From the NCBI RefSeq assembly GCF_004745485.1, contig NZ_RHFG01000022.1, positions 1-64,000 of the forward strand: a DNA stretch of 64,000 bases. The letters are read 5' to 3'. Positions 42,763-52,053 of the stretch are shown here, one piece after another (position 1 is the stretch's first letter; each line of letters opens with the position of its first letter). The position numbers and the translations under genes are program-made. The DNA comes from Brevibacterium sp. S22 (GTDB lineage Bacteria; Actinomycetota; Actinomycetes; Actinomycetales; Brevibacteriaceae). The notes beneath the pieces are model-generated. The model was not told the origin of the DNA. It made no database searches and was given only the letters and a program-made list of their open reading frames with translations.

Positions 42763-44081
42763 GACTGGACTCCTTGCTGCTGGGCGGTTCGGGATCGGTC
42801 AGTCTCCGAGTCTTGCTCTCGGGGTGGATGAGATTCCCTCTCGTTGAGCCAGCCCATGATGGCCTCCGCATCAGCGGAAAGCTGTGGCGGTGCTGAATGA
42901 ACGGTGCGGGTGGTCTCCGCCTCGGTGGCCGCATCGAAGAAGCGCAGCGGCGGTCCGGGCAGAGTGACGTTGCCCAAAAGTGGATGGTCTACGTCAATGG
43001 CAAGACCCTGAGACCTCGCCTGCTCCCATTCGTAGACTTCAGGGATCGAACGCACCTTGCCGGCGGGGACTCCGATCGACTCGAGGTGAGCGAGAAGATC
43101 TGACACTGACGATGAACGGAACGCCTTCTCGATCTCTGCGATGAGGTCGTTGCGGTGGGCGACACGATCGGCGTTGGTTGCAAATCGCGGATCAGAGGCG
43201 TCGATGCCGACACCCTCGCTGAAACTGCGCCAGAGCTTTTGACTTCCGACACTGATCTGGATGTGGCCGTCAGCGCAGGCAAACAGACCATATGGCGCGA
43301 TGGAGGGATGGTGATTGCCCAATGCGACAGGAGTTTCTTCGGCGACAGTGGCACGGGTGCCTTGGAACGCGTGCACTCCGACGATCGCAGCCAGCAGCGA
43401 GGTGCGCACTACCTGGCCGAGGCCGGTGAACTCGCGCTCTCGCAGCGCCGCGAGGACCCCGAACGCCCCATACATCCCGGAAAGGAGATCGGCGATGGGA
43501 ACCCCGACCTTCTGCGGGTCATCGGGGCCGGACCCGGTCACCGACATCAGCCCCGCCTCACCCTGAAGGATCTGGTCGTAGCCGCTGCGGTGAGACTCGG
43601 GTCCATCGTGTCCGAACCCGGTGATCGACAGGACGATCAGCTGGGGATTGAGTTCGTGCAGTCGTTCGGTTGAGAACCCGAGTCGAGCGAGGACACCGGT
43701 GCGGAAGTTCTCCATGAGCACATCCGCCTGCCGGATCAGTCGCGTCAGCGTCTCTTTGTCCTCGCTATACTTGAGGTTGAGTGCGATGGACGATTTGTTG
43801 CGGTTGCACGACAGAAAATAGGTCGACTCCTGGTCGTCTTCTGGACCGACGAAGGGTGGTCCCCACCCTCGCGTGTCGTCACCCGTGCCGGGCGTCTCGA
43901 CTTTGATGACGAAAGCACCGAGGTCGCCCATCATCATGCCGGCGTGTGGCCCCGCCAGCGCTCGAGTCATATCGAGGACGGTGATCCCGCTCAGCGGGCC
44001 CTGCATATCTGCGGAATTCGAACCGGCAGCCGACGCTTGCGGGTCGATGCCGCGTGAGGAACTTTGATTTTGGCCTGTCAT
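42759..44081 (-). CDS. Class III CoA-transferase (CaiB/BaiF family)
   Basis: 440 residues from the ATG at 44081 with GAGGAAGG upstream. Core family features: ITVLDMTRALAGPHAGMMMG near 34-53, NRNKSSIALNL, the catalytic Asp region GYDQILQGEAGLMSVTG and the GNHHPSIAPYGLFAC segment. Class III enzymes move CoA between carboxylates such as succinate, oxalate, malonate or itaconate. It precedes the carboxyltransferase gene (ATGA overlap) and follows the MatC-like carrier, so it probably activates the imported dicarboxylate to its CoA ester. The N-terminal 30 residues are Ser/Gly-rich. Confidence 0.85.
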   Translation of the reverse strand: MTGQNQSSSRGIDPQASAAGSNSADMQGPLSGITVLDMTRALAGPHAGMMMGDLGAFVIKVETPGTGDDTRGWGPPFVGPEDDQESTYFLSCNRNKSSIALNLKYSEDKETLTRLIRQADVLMENFRTGVLARLGFSTERLHELNPQLIVLSITGFGHDGPESHRSGYDQILQGEAGLMSVTGSGPDDPQKVGVPIADLLSGMYGAFGVLAALREREFTGLGQVVRTSLLAAIVGVHAFQGTRATVAEETPVALGNHHPSIAPYGLFACADGHIQISVGSQKLWRSFSEGVGIDASDPRFATNADRVAHRNDLIAEIEKAFRSSSVSDLLAHLESIGVPAGKVRSIPEVYEWEQARSQGLAIDVDHPLLGNVTLPGPPLRFFDAATEAETTRTVHSAPPQLSADAEAIMGWLNERESHPPREQDSETDRSRTAQQQGVQS

Positions 44082-44146
44082 GGTGGTGTTTCCTTCCTCG
44101 AGGCCGCGTACGTGCGGCATCAGTTTGCTGGAGGGGATGGAACTTC

Positions 44147-45511
44147 TCAGAAGAAACCGGGGAGCACCATGGTCAGCCACGCCAGCAGCGGCCCCACGGC
44201 GACGACGATTCCGCCATAGGCGAGTATCTGTTTGTAGAACCGGTCCATATCGGTGTCATCTGGGGCATTGGCGAGGACGAGAGCGCCGTTGGTTGAAAAC
44301 GGCGAGACGTCGACGATGGTCGACGACACTGCCAAGGCACAGACAACGCCGACAGCGCTGACTTCGCCGGAGTTAAGGAACGGAATCGCCAAAGGAATGA
44401 GTGCCGCGAGGATCGCAGTCGAAGAGGCGAAAGCGGAGACGATGGCACCGATGTAACAGATGACAAGAGCGGCGATGAGCGGCATGCCGAGGTTGGACAC
44501 GGATTCTGACGCCCAGTCGATGGTGCCGGCTTCTTCGAGCACTCCGACGAAAGTGAGCATGCCACAAATGAGGAGGACCGTGGACCAGCTGATTTTGTTG
44601 ACGGCGCCCTTCTGTGCTGAGGGGTTGAGGAGCGCAAGGATGACGGCGATGGTAATCGAAACGAATCCGACGTCGACCTTGAACCCGAGCGCGAAGATAA
44701 CGAGTGCGACCAAGCCGAGGATCGTCATCCACTGACCGAACTTACGACCTGGTTCGACCGGAGAGGCTGTGCCGTCGGATGCAGGGTCGCGAGGGCCGTA
44801 GGTGCCCGATCCTGTGCTCTTGAAATTCACATCCGCACCATGTGCACCTGCGCTCACGGCCAGGCGGGACTCTGCGACCTTCTCGGCGATTTGTCCGGCA
44901 CGTTGTCCCCCGAGCTGACGCCCTCCGAGGACCAGGAAGAGGATGACGGCGATGACGAGGTTGAATACGAGACTGGAGAGGAACAGTGCAATGGGGCTGA
45001 AGTCGAAGCCGGTCTTGGCGATGAGTCCGTTGACGATGACGCCGTAGACGGCTATGGGGGAGAACCCTCCAGCCTGCGCTCCGTGGACGATGAGCATACC
45101 CATCATCAACGGATTGATCTTGTAGCGAGCGGCGAAACTCAGGCCGATGGGGGCGATGATCGCGACGGCTGCCGGGCCGAGGGCGCCGACGGCGGTGATG
45201 CCGGCGGTGATGGCGAACATGACCCATGGGATCAGACTGATGCGATTGTCTACGAGTTTGACTGCGCGATTGACAAGTATATCGATGGTGCCGTTGTTCT
45301 GGGCGATGGCGAAGAGGTAGGTCACGCCGACCAGGGTCAGGAAGAGATCTCCTGGAAAGGCCGTGAGGATGTCGTCGGTCTGCATTCCGAGGACGACTGT
45401 TCCGAGAAGGAATGCGCCGACGAAGGCCAAGGCTCCCATGTTGATGGGAAAGATTGTCGCGACGATGAACATCGCCGCAAGCACGATGAGTGAGGCTAAA
45501 GCTGCGGACAT
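44147..45511 (-). CDS. MatC-like dicarboxylate/malonate carrier (DASS/IT superfamily)
   Basis: 454-residue carrier with two halves of about six helices. MatC N-terminal signature near the start (LAFVGAFLLGTVVLGMQTDD) and the pair of conserved motifs in each half (GALGPAAVAIIAPIG and AFASSTAILAALIPLAIPF). A hydrophilic loop of about 60 residues (roughly 200-265) separates the halves. MatC carries malonate in Rhizobium; relatives take other C3-C4 dicarboxylates. It starts the cassette and diverges from a GntR regulator. Confidence 0.85.
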   Translation of the reverse strand: MSAALASLIVLAAMFIVATIFPINMGALAFVGAFLLGTVVLGMQTDDILTAFPGDLFLTLVGVTYLFAIAQNNGTIDILVNRAVKLVDNRISLIPWVMFAITAGITAVGALGPAAVAIIAPIGLSFAARYKINPLMMGMLIVHGAQAGGFSPIAVYGVIVNGLIAKTGFDFSPIALFLSSLVFNLVIAVILFLVLGGRQLGGQRAGQIAEKVAESRLAVSAGAHGADVNFKSTGSGTYGPRDPASDGTASPVEPGRKFGQWMTILGLVALVIFALGFKVDVGFVSITIAVILALLNPSAQKGAVNKISWSTVLLICGMLTFVGVLEEAGTIDWASESVSNLGMPLIAALVICYIGAIVSAFASSTAILAALIPLAIPFLNSGEVSAVGVVCALAVSSTIVDVSPFSTNGALVLANAPDDTDMDRFYKQILAYGGIVVAVGPLLAWLTMVLPGFF

Positions 45512-45554
45512 AAAGCTCCTTTGATCAAGTCCGAAGGTCGTAGTGAATCATTGA

Positions 45555-45595
45555 CCTAGTGGCCTAGTCTCTAAGCACCGACGGTTGATTGTCAA
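45555..45595 (-). promoter_or_regulatory. Candidate promoter and operator for the MatC-like gene
   Basis: TTGACA on the minus strand at 45590-45595 and TAGAGA (45568-45573) 16 bp on could form a promoter. Immediately beyond, CCTAG-TGG-CCTAG (45555-45567) is a short direct repeat overlapping the expected +1. It is a plausible site for the divergent GntR regulator. The -10 match is poor. Confidence 0.35.
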
Positions 45596-45641
45596 CATTG
45601 GGCATAGAATTGAGTCGATTGCCGTCGAAGGAGAGAAATCC

Positions 45642-46358
45642 ATGGCCCGGTCGACCGCTGCTCGAACGCAAATGAGCAGAGTTCAGCGTCCTCGCTTATA
45701 TGAGCAGCTCACGCAGCAGATCCTTGCGTACGTTGAATCCGAGAAATTGGGGCCAGGGGATCGCCTGCCGGCTGAACGCGATCTTGCCGAGGACCTTGGG
45801 GTGTCCCGGGCGACTCTTTCTCAGGCTCTTGTGGCTCTTGAGGTGCTCGGGGTCATCGATGTGCAGCATGGCACGGGAGCTGTCCTGGTCTATCGGCCAT
45901 CCATAGCTTCAGTCATTCGTGCCCTTCGCGAGCACGAGAACCGGATCCCGGATATCGTCGAAGCGCGGGAGACGCTTGAGGTCAAGCTCGCAGCCTTAGC
46001 CGCGGAACGCCGGACCGATGAAGATCTCGACCACATCGAATCGGCGCTGAGCATCATGGAGCGTGAGATCGCAGAGAGCGGCCGCGGGGAGCACGGCGAC
46101 GAACTGTTCCACCAGGCTGTCACCGCTTCGGCTCATTCGAGTGTTCTGGAGCAGTTGATGGTCTTCATCGGCGAGATGGTTTTGGAGACCCGACTCGAGT
46201 CGCTCGGGCAGCCTGGACGGCCGGAGCGGTCCCTCCAGTCTCATCGCCGCATCCTTGAGGCGATTGAGGCCGGTGACGCTGAAGCTGCAGCTACGGCCAT
46301 GGAAGACCACATTGAGATGGTTTCCGATGTCGCTCTGTTGCGGTCCGAATCGGTCTGA
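45642..46358 (+). CDS. GntR/FadR family transcriptional regulator
   Basis: 238 residues from the ATG at 45642, preceded by AAGGAGAG; an upstream in-frame start has no ribosome site. FadR-type winged helix (about 12-80; LAEDLGVSRATLSQALVALE) and an all-helical FCD ligand domain (about 95-225; HQAVTASAHSSVLEQLM). It diverges from the MatC-like carrier and its two enzyme genes and is the likely regulator of that cassette, in the manner of MatR/MdcY-type GntR regulators. The ligand would be the dicarboxylate or its CoA ester. Confidence 0.88.
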   Translation: MARSTAARTQMSRVQRPRLYEQLTQQILAYVESEKLGPGDRLPAERDLAEDLGVSRATLSQALVALEVLGVIDVQHGTGAVLVYRPSIASVIRALREHENRIPDIVEARETLEVKLAALAAERRTDEDLDHIESALSIMEREIAESGRGEHGDELFHQAVTASAHSSVLEQLMVFIGEMVLETRLESLGQPGRPERSLQSHRRILEAIEAGDAEAAATAMEDHIEMVSDVALLRSESV

Positions 46359-46362
46359 CTCG

Positions 46363-46441
46363 TCCCAGACACCGGTGACGGCGGCTCAGCAACCTCGCGC
46401 CGGGTTGCAGAACCGCCGTCAGGTAGTAATTAGGTGACGGC
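46363..46441 (-). repeat. Palindromic intergenic element, copy 3
   Basis: Same family as copies 1 and 2, between convergent GntR and kynureninase genes. On the minus strand it reads GTCACCTAATTACTACCTGA, then the hairpin. The TAA at 46430-46432 is the kynureninase stop codon, and its last codons (Ala-Val-Thr) lie in the element. The kynureninase frame over the shared sequence differs from the one used by the MFS gene in copy 1. Confidence 0.8.
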
Positions 46442-47695
46442 TCCTCGGGTTTGGAACGTCGGGTCGTCCCAGAGGCGGTTGTCGAGGATGTCGCGCAGGG
46501 CCTCGACCGTGTCCCAGACATCGGTGAAGCCGAGGTAGAGCGGAGTGAGGCCGAAGCGGAGGATGTGCGGTTCCCGGTAGTCGCCGATGATCCCGCGGGC
46601 GATGAGGGCGCTCATGATCGCAAACCCCTCGGGGTGGGCGATCGAGACCTGCGAACCGCGATGGGCGTGCTCGCGCGGGGTGACGATCTCGACCGGATGG
46701 TCGGAGAGTCGGGACTCGACGAGCTCGATGAACAGATCCGATAGGTCCAGGGACTTCCGCCGCACCTCGGACATGTCGACCCGGCCGGCGATGTCGAGTC
46801 CGAGCTCGGCCACCGACAGCGACACGATCGGCTGCGTGCCCGTGAGGAAGCGGCGGATGCCGTCGGCCGGCGCGTAGTCCGGGCTCATCTCGAATGGTTT
46901 CGCATGGCTCCACCAGCCTGACAGCGGTTGGGCGAATCGGTTGACCAGCTCCTCGGCGACCCAGATGTACGCGGGTGATCCCGGCCCGCCGTTGAGGAAC
47001 TTGTACGTGCACCCGATCGCCATGTCCGCCCCGGATCCGGCGAGGTCGATCTCGATGGCGCCGGCCGAATGGCAGAGGTCCCAGATGACCCTCGCCCCGC
47101 CCGCGTGGATCGCCGAGGTGGTCGTGGCCATATCGAAGAGCCGACCCGTGCGGTAGTTGACGTGAGTGAGGACGACGAGGGCCACCTCGTCGGTCATGGC
47201 CTCAGGGAAGCCCGCGGTGACCTCGGCATCGTCGACGAGGCGGACCTCATACCCGTCGCCGAGCTGCTCGGCCAGACCCTGGAGCATATAGATGTCAGAC
47301 GGGAAATTCTCTCGCTGAGTGAGGATGACACGGCGGCCGGGGGCGTCCACGGCCTGCATCCGCAGCGCCGCCGAGGCGGCCTTGAACAGATTGATCGACG
47401 TGGTGTCGGTGACGACGGTGGTCCCGGAACCACCGCCGATGATGCCCGCGACCTTCTCCCCGAGCGTGGCCGGCAGATCCCACCAGCCGGCAGTGTTCCA
47501 CGAACTGATGAGGTCCCTGCCCCACTCCTCGGTGATGACCTCCTGAGCCCGTTCGGCCGCACCGACCGGGCGTGGACCCAGCGAATTGCCGTCGAGGTAG
47601 ATCGTCTCGGGCGGGAGGAGGAACTCCTTGCGGAAATCGGCGAGCGGATCGGTGTGGTCGCGAGCCTCGCAGGCCGCGCGGTCAAGAGTCGTCAT
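46430..47695 (-). CDS. kynU: Kynureninase
   Basis: 421 residues, PLP-dependent. DLCHSAGAIEIDL (Asp206 region) and the Schiff-base lysine Lys232 in GCTYKFLNGGPGSPAY are clear; YLDGNSLGPRP near 33-43 is a kynureninase hallmark. Hydrolyses L-kynurenine to anthranilate and alanine (or the 3-hydroxy form). No tryptophan dioxygenase or formamidase gene is in the window, so it is either isolated or the rest of the pathway lies elsewhere. The C-terminal residues come from a repeat element. Confidence 0.93.
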   Translation of the reverse strand: MTTLDRAACEARDHTDPLADFRKEFLLPPETIYLDGNSLGPRPVGAAERAQEVITEEWGRDLISSWNTAGWWDLPATLGEKVAGIIGGGSGTTVVTDTTSINLFKAASAALRMQAVDAPGRRVILTQRENFPSDIYMLQGLAEQLGDGYEVRLVDDAEVTAGFPEAMTDEVALVVLTHVNYRTGRLFDMATTTSAIHAGGARVIWDLCHSAGAIEIDLAGSGADMAIGCTYKFLNGGPGSPAYIWVAEELVNRFAQPLSGWWSHAKPFEMSPDYAPADGIRRFLTGTQPIVSLSVAELGLDIAGRVDMSEVRRKSLDLSDLFIELVESRLSDHPVEIVTPREHAHRGSQVSIAHPEGFAIMSALIARGIIGDYREPHILRFGLTPLYLGFTDVWDTVEALRDILDNRLWDDPTFQTRGAVT

Positions 47696-47980
47696 CGGTC
47701 ACCTTCGTCTCGACGGAGTCCAGGACGTCGTTGACAGCCGACGAAATCGACAGCCGCCAGGTCGCCTGGAGGGGTTCCCTGTCAGACTACACACTTGGAC
47801 GGGGCCACCACCCACGATGTTCCGCGGACCGGTTGGTTCACTGTCCACGGTGCTCGTCCGACTTTCTGTGACCCGATATGACAGAGAGAAGTCGTCGTGT
47901 GGCGAATTCGGACGAAGTCGACCCGGGGCCATGATGCGGGCTTCTTAGTCTGAGATCACCAACTTGAAGGAGGGGTCCCG
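47696..47980. other. 285-bp divergent intergenic region
   Basis: Lies between the kynureninase and OsmC start codons. I see no gene and no clear palindrome. AAGGAGG precedes the OsmC start; promoters for both genes must lie here, but no confident -35/-10 pair stands out. Confidence 0.5.
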
Positions 47981-48550
47981 ATGACTGCCACCACCGATAC
48001 CACCACGGCCGCAACAACGACCGTTCCGATCAGTGCCGAGGACCGTGCCGCACGCCTGACCGCGGCAGGGCAGGGATGGGGCGAACGCATCGCCGCCTCG
48101 GCGAAGAACGCACAGCTCACCTTCACCGCGAAGGGCCGTGCCGAGGGTTCGGTGTCCTCGGTGATCACGGCGGGCAAACACACGTTCACCGTCGACGAGC
48201 CTGCCCCACTCGCCGGTGACGACGCCGCACCGAACCCCGTCGAGTACGTCCTCGGTGCCCTCATTTCCTGCCAGGTCGTCGTCTACCGGCTCTACGCCCA
48301 CAACCTCGGCCTGACGATCGACGATCTGGAGATCACCGCCGACGGAGACCTCGATGTCCAAGGCATCTTCGGCGTCGACGAGGATGTGCGCCCGGGATTC
48401 TCCGCAGTCCGGATCTCCGTCACCGTCACCGGCCCTGACTTCGAGGAGGCCTACCAGGAACTGCAGCGCACGGTCGACGCTCACTGCCCGGTCTTCGACA
48501 TCGTCTCCCAGCCGACGCCCATCGACGTGACGGTGACGAAGGCGAACTGA
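47981..48550 (+). CDS. OsmC family protein
   Basis: 189 residues with an Ala/Thr-rich leader and an OsmC fold. The first cysteine is in VLGALISCQVVVYRLYAHNL and the second in HCPVFDIVSQPTPI, a spacing closer to the general OsmC group than to Ohr. Likely peroxide or thiol detoxification. It sits between kynureninase (divergent) and recQ (convergent). Third OsmC-family member in the window. Confidence 0.85.
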   Translation: MTATTDTTTAATTTVPISAEDRAARLTAAGQGWGERIAASAKNAQLTFTAKGRAEGSVSSVITAGKHTFTVDEPAPLAGDDAAPNPVEYVLGALISCQVVVYRLYAHNLGLTIDDLEITADGDLDVQGIFGVDEDVRPGFSAVRISVTVTGPDFEEAYQELQRTVDAHCPVFDIVSQPTPIDVTVTKAN

Positions 48551-48617
48551 GCGCGGACGTGAGCGGACCGCCGAGGCGGACGGCGAATCGCAGCGCCCGC
48601 ACACATTCACTTCACGC

Positions 48618-50453
48618 TCAGCGGGCGTGCGAAGCGAGGACCTCGAGCACGTCCTGCCCGTAGCGCTCGAGCTTCTTCAGGCCGACACCGCTGACCTGGC
48701 CGAGTTCCTCGACCGATGAGGGTCTGACCTCGACGATCCCGTACAGGGTGGCGTCGGGGAACACGACGTAGGCAGGCACTCCCTGCTCCTTGGCCTGTTC
48801 GGCTCGCCAGGCCCGCAGTGCCTCGAACAGCTCGGTGTCTGCGGCGTCGAGCGTGACCTCGGCACCACCTCGGCGCTGGGATCCTGCCTTCTTCGACCCG
48901 GACTTCTTCACGGGGTCGACGCGCATCGACACCGAAGCCTCTCCACGCAGCACCGAGTCCGCGGCGGGACCGAGAACGAGCACACCGTAGTCGCCGTGGG
49001 ATTCGAGCAGTCCGCGGGCGAGGCTCTGGCGGACGACGGTCTTCCACTGACTCTCCGACAGGTCCTCGCCGACGCCCCATACGCTCAGGCTCTCATGGTC
49101 CGACGCGCGTGAACGGTCGTTGGCGCTGCCGCGCAGCACATCGATGACCTGCCCGGAACCGAAGCGCTGCCCGCGTTCCCGATCGAGGCGGATGACAGCG
49201 GACAGCAGCTTCTGCACGGCCACGGTCGCATCCCAGGTCACCGGGGGAGTCATGCAGGTGTCGCAGTTGCCGCACGGACCCGACTCCTCGTCGAAGTAGC
49301 GCAGGAGCTGGACGCGGCGGCAGTCGACGGTCTCGCACAGGGCGAGCATCGCATCGAGGTGGCTCATCTGGCGGCGTTTGAACACCTGGTCGCCCTCGCC
49401 GGATTCGATGAGGCGGCGCTGGGAGACGACATCGCCGAGGCCGTAGACCATCCACGCATCCGCGGGCAGTCCGTCACGCCCGGCTCGACCGGTCTCCTGG
49501 TAGTAGCCCTCGACCGAGCGGGGCAGGTCGAGGTGCGCGACGAATCGGACATCGGGTTTGTCGATGCCCATGCCGAAGGCGATCGTCGCAACCATGACGA
49601 TCCCGTCTTCGCGGAGGAAGCGCGCCTGATTCTCGGCCCGTACCTCGGCAGGCAGGCCTGCGTGATAGGGCAGGGCGGTGATGCCGCGGACGGCAAGCGC
49701 CTCGGCGAGTTGGTCGACTCCGCGGCGGGACAGGCAGTACACGATCCCGGAATCGCCGGGATGTTCGGTGGTGATGAAGCTGAGCAGCTGGGATCTCGCG
49801 GAGGCCTTCGGCTCGATCCGGTAGGTGATGTTCGGCCGGTCGAAGCTGGCGACGAAGTGCTCGGCGTCCTGGAGGTGAAGGCGGTCGGTGAGTTCAGCAT
49901 GCGTGGCAGGAGTGGCCGTGGCCGTCAGCGCGATGCGCGGAACATCGGGGAACTGTTCGGCCAACACCCCGAGCCCCAAATAGTCGCTGCGGAAATCGTG
50001 TCCCCACTGGGACACGCAGTGGGCCTCGTCGATGGCGAACAGGGAGATCTGGGCCTGCTCGAGCAGCCGCATCGTCCGAGGCAGCACGAGTCGTTCGGGC
50101 GCGAGGTAGAGGAGGTCGAGCTCACCGGCGAGCAGCTGCTGTTCGACCTGCTGAGCGGTCTCGAAGTCGAGGGAGGAATTGAGGTAGGCGGCGCGCACAC
50201 CGAGGTTCTCCAATGCTGCGACCTGATCGGCCATGAGCGCGATGAGCGGGGAGATGACCACACCCGTGCCGGGCCTGACCAGGGCCGGGATCTGATAGCA
50301 CAGGGATTTGCCCCCACCGGTGGGCATGAGCACGACTGCATCTCCGCCGCCGACGACCTGATCGACGATGGCGCCCTGCTGTCCTCGGAACTCCTCATAG
50401 CCGAAGACATCGTGGAGGACATCGAGGGCGGAGGTCGTGGCGGAGGAGGTCAT
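48618..50453 (-). CDS. recQ: ATP-dependent DNA helicase RecQ
   Basis: 611 residues. Helicase core: Walker A MPTGGGKSLCYQIP near 39-52, DEAH in AIDEAHCVSQWGHDFR, and motif VI ETGRAGRDGLPADAW. The RecQ C-terminal zinc region (CRRVQLLRYFDEESGPCGNC, then DTC) and winged helix follow. An Ala/Ser/Lys linker leads to a C-terminal HRDC domain (about 535-605). A 3'-5' helicase for recombination and fork repair. The 530-residue core plus HRDC matches bacterial RecQ length. Confidence 0.95.
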   Translation of the reverse strand: MTSSATTSALDVLHDVFGYEEFRGQQGAIVDQVVGGGDAVVLMPTGGGKSLCYQIPALVRPGTGVVISPLIALMADQVAALENLGVRAAYLNSSLDFETAQQVEQQLLAGELDLLYLAPERLVLPRTMRLLEQAQISLFAIDEAHCVSQWGHDFRSDYLGLGVLAEQFPDVPRIALTATATPATHAELTDRLHLQDAEHFVASFDRPNITYRIEPKASARSQLLSFITTEHPGDSGIVYCLSRRGVDQLAEALAVRGITALPYHAGLPAEVRAENQARFLREDGIVMVATIAFGMGIDKPDVRFVAHLDLPRSVEGYYQETGRAGRDGLPADAWMVYGLGDVVSQRRLIESGEGDQVFKRRQMSHLDAMLALCETVDCRRVQLLRYFDEESGPCGNCDTCMTPPVTWDATVAVQKLLSAVIRLDRERGQRFGSGQVIDVLRGSANDRSRASDHESLSVWGVGEDLSESQWKTVVRQSLARGLLESHGDYGVLVLGPAADSVLRGEASVSMRVDPVKKSGSKKAGSQRRGGAEVTLDAADTELFEALRAWRAEQAKEQGVPAYVVFPDATLYGIVEVRPSSVEELGQVSGVGLKKLERYGQDVLEVLASHAR

Positions 50454-50567
50454 ATCCTCCAGCCTAGTTCACGACGATGACACAGGCCCCGGCGCGTCGA
50501 CGTGCGGTTCCGACGCCACCTCGTCCAGCTGCCCCGACGTCAGCCCCTTTGACCCGACGCCCGGCCC

Positions 50568-51779
50568 TCACTTCGCGGCGAACCGACCGGAGGCCAGCAG
50601 TCCGACCACGCACACGCAGGCCACGGCCGCGGCGAAGACCGTCGTCGACCCGGCCAAACCGATCCCCGAGGCGAGCAGCCCGGCGACGACGGCCGGCAGC
50701 GACATCGCGAGGTAGGCGACGATGAAATATGAGGTGGTCGCCTCGGTGCGCCGTTCGGGTCGGGTGGCAGTGTTGATCGCCCGCATGCCTGTCATGAACA
50801 CGAGCCCCTGACCCATTCCGGCCAGCAGTGAGGAGACGATGAGCAGGACGAGCGAGCCCGTTTCGAGGGCGATGACGAGCGCGGCCATGCTGATGATCAT
50901 CGTCGTCGATCCGAGCACGATCAGCGTCCGATCGGCGAGGTCGCGGAAGATCAGCTGAGCCGTCGCCGAGGCGCCGAAGAGGAGGAAGACGACCGTGCCG
51001 GTGACCGCGGGGGACGAGATGTGCAGGGTCTGCCCCATGAAGTTCGGGGCGATCGCCGAGTAGAGTCCGCACAGTGTGAAACCCGCGATCGCGCCGGGGC
51101 AGGCGGCGAGGAAGATGCGCCTGGACTCCGCGGGGATGCCGGGGAGCTGCAGGCGCAGGGCCGCCGGATTCGGTCGGACCCGGTCGCGGACGATGATCAG
51201 GGCGAACCCGGCGACGACGAGGGTGATCGCGTTGACGAGGAACGGGGTGAACAGGGGGCCGGGGGCGAAGCGCGCAAGCAGCCCCGCCATGAGGATTCCG
51301 AGCCCGAGACCGCCCATGTTCGCCGCCGTGGCCAGTGACGCCGCGAGTCGGTGGCGCCCGGACGGGGCGTTCTCGAGGACCGTGACCGTGCCTGTGGCCG
51401 TGAAGATCCCCGCTGCCAGCCCCGAAAGGATCCGGCCGGTGTAGAGCAGACCGAGGTGGCTGCCGATCATGAACAGCACCGCCGAGGCGACCGACAGGAC
51501 CACACCGGCCGCGAGCAGGGGGCGCCGGCCGATGGCCTCGGAGAAGCGTCCGAAGAGGACGAGGGAGGCGATGACCCCGGCCGCGTAGATCGCGAACAGC
51601 ACGGTCGTCTGCGCGTTGCCGAAGCCGAATTCGACCTCGTACTGCGGGTAGAGCGGGGTGGGCAGGGTCGTGCCCATCATGACGACGGCGAAGACGTACG
51701 CCGAGGCGGCCAACCCCCATCCGGATGCGGCGCGCGGGGCCGAGCCCCGACCGTTCGTCGACACCGTTTCATCGGGCAC
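50568..51779 (-). CDS. MFS transporter
   Basis: 403 residues from GTG at 51779, which has AAGGCGGTG upstream; the ATGs further up belong to noncoding sequence. Twelve helices with the MFS loop GRFSEAIGRRPLL after helix 2 and GLAAGIFTATGTVTVLEN in helix 5, as in drug-efflux type permeases. Function as an efflux pump is likely; substrate unknown. It diverges from the Rieske protein gene across about 270 bp that contain no clear gene. Confidence 0.85.
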   Translation of the reverse strand: MPDETVSTNGRGSAPRAASGWGLAASAYVFAVVMMGTTLPTPLYPQYEVEFGFGNAQTTVLFAIYAAGVIASLVLFGRFSEAIGRRPLLAAGVVLSVASAVLFMIGSHLGLLYTGRILSGLAAGIFTATGTVTVLENAPSGRHRLAASLATAANMGGLGLGILMAGLLARFAPGPLFTPFLVNAITLVVAGFALIIVRDRVRPNPAALRLQLPGIPAESRRIFLAACPGAIAGFTLCGLYSAIAPNFMGQTLHISSPAVTGTVVFLLFGASATAQLIFRDLADRTLIVLGSTTMIISMAALVIALETGSLVLLIVSSLLAGMGQGLVFMTGMRAINTATRPERRTEATTSYFIVAYLAMSLPAVVAGLLASGIGLAGSTTVFAAAVACVCVVGLLASGRFAAK

Positions 51780-52053
51780 TGTGACACCGCCTTTCGTCTC
51801 AGGGAACCTGATGCTCGCCGAGGCGGCCGACCGTTGCCGTCGACCGGGCCCGATCGTTTCCCACGTGAGTTTCTTCGCAAGCTCCCCTGCTGAGTGGTAT
51901 CTGCGCTGTGTCGTTTCCGACAGTTCGCCCAGGTGAGTCCCGGGGCGATGCGCGAGCATCGAACCGTGTGCGATTGTACGCTGGAACCCGGACACCCATG
52001 CCCCGATTTCGGCATGATGGATTAAGCGCAGCAACGAGAAGGAGCAGATTCCG

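Noticed and set aside
41028-46441. The three palindromic elements as CRISPR repeats or insertion-sequence ends
   Set aside because: They are kilobases apart, without regular spacers, transposase or target duplications; a REP/terminator-like element fits better.
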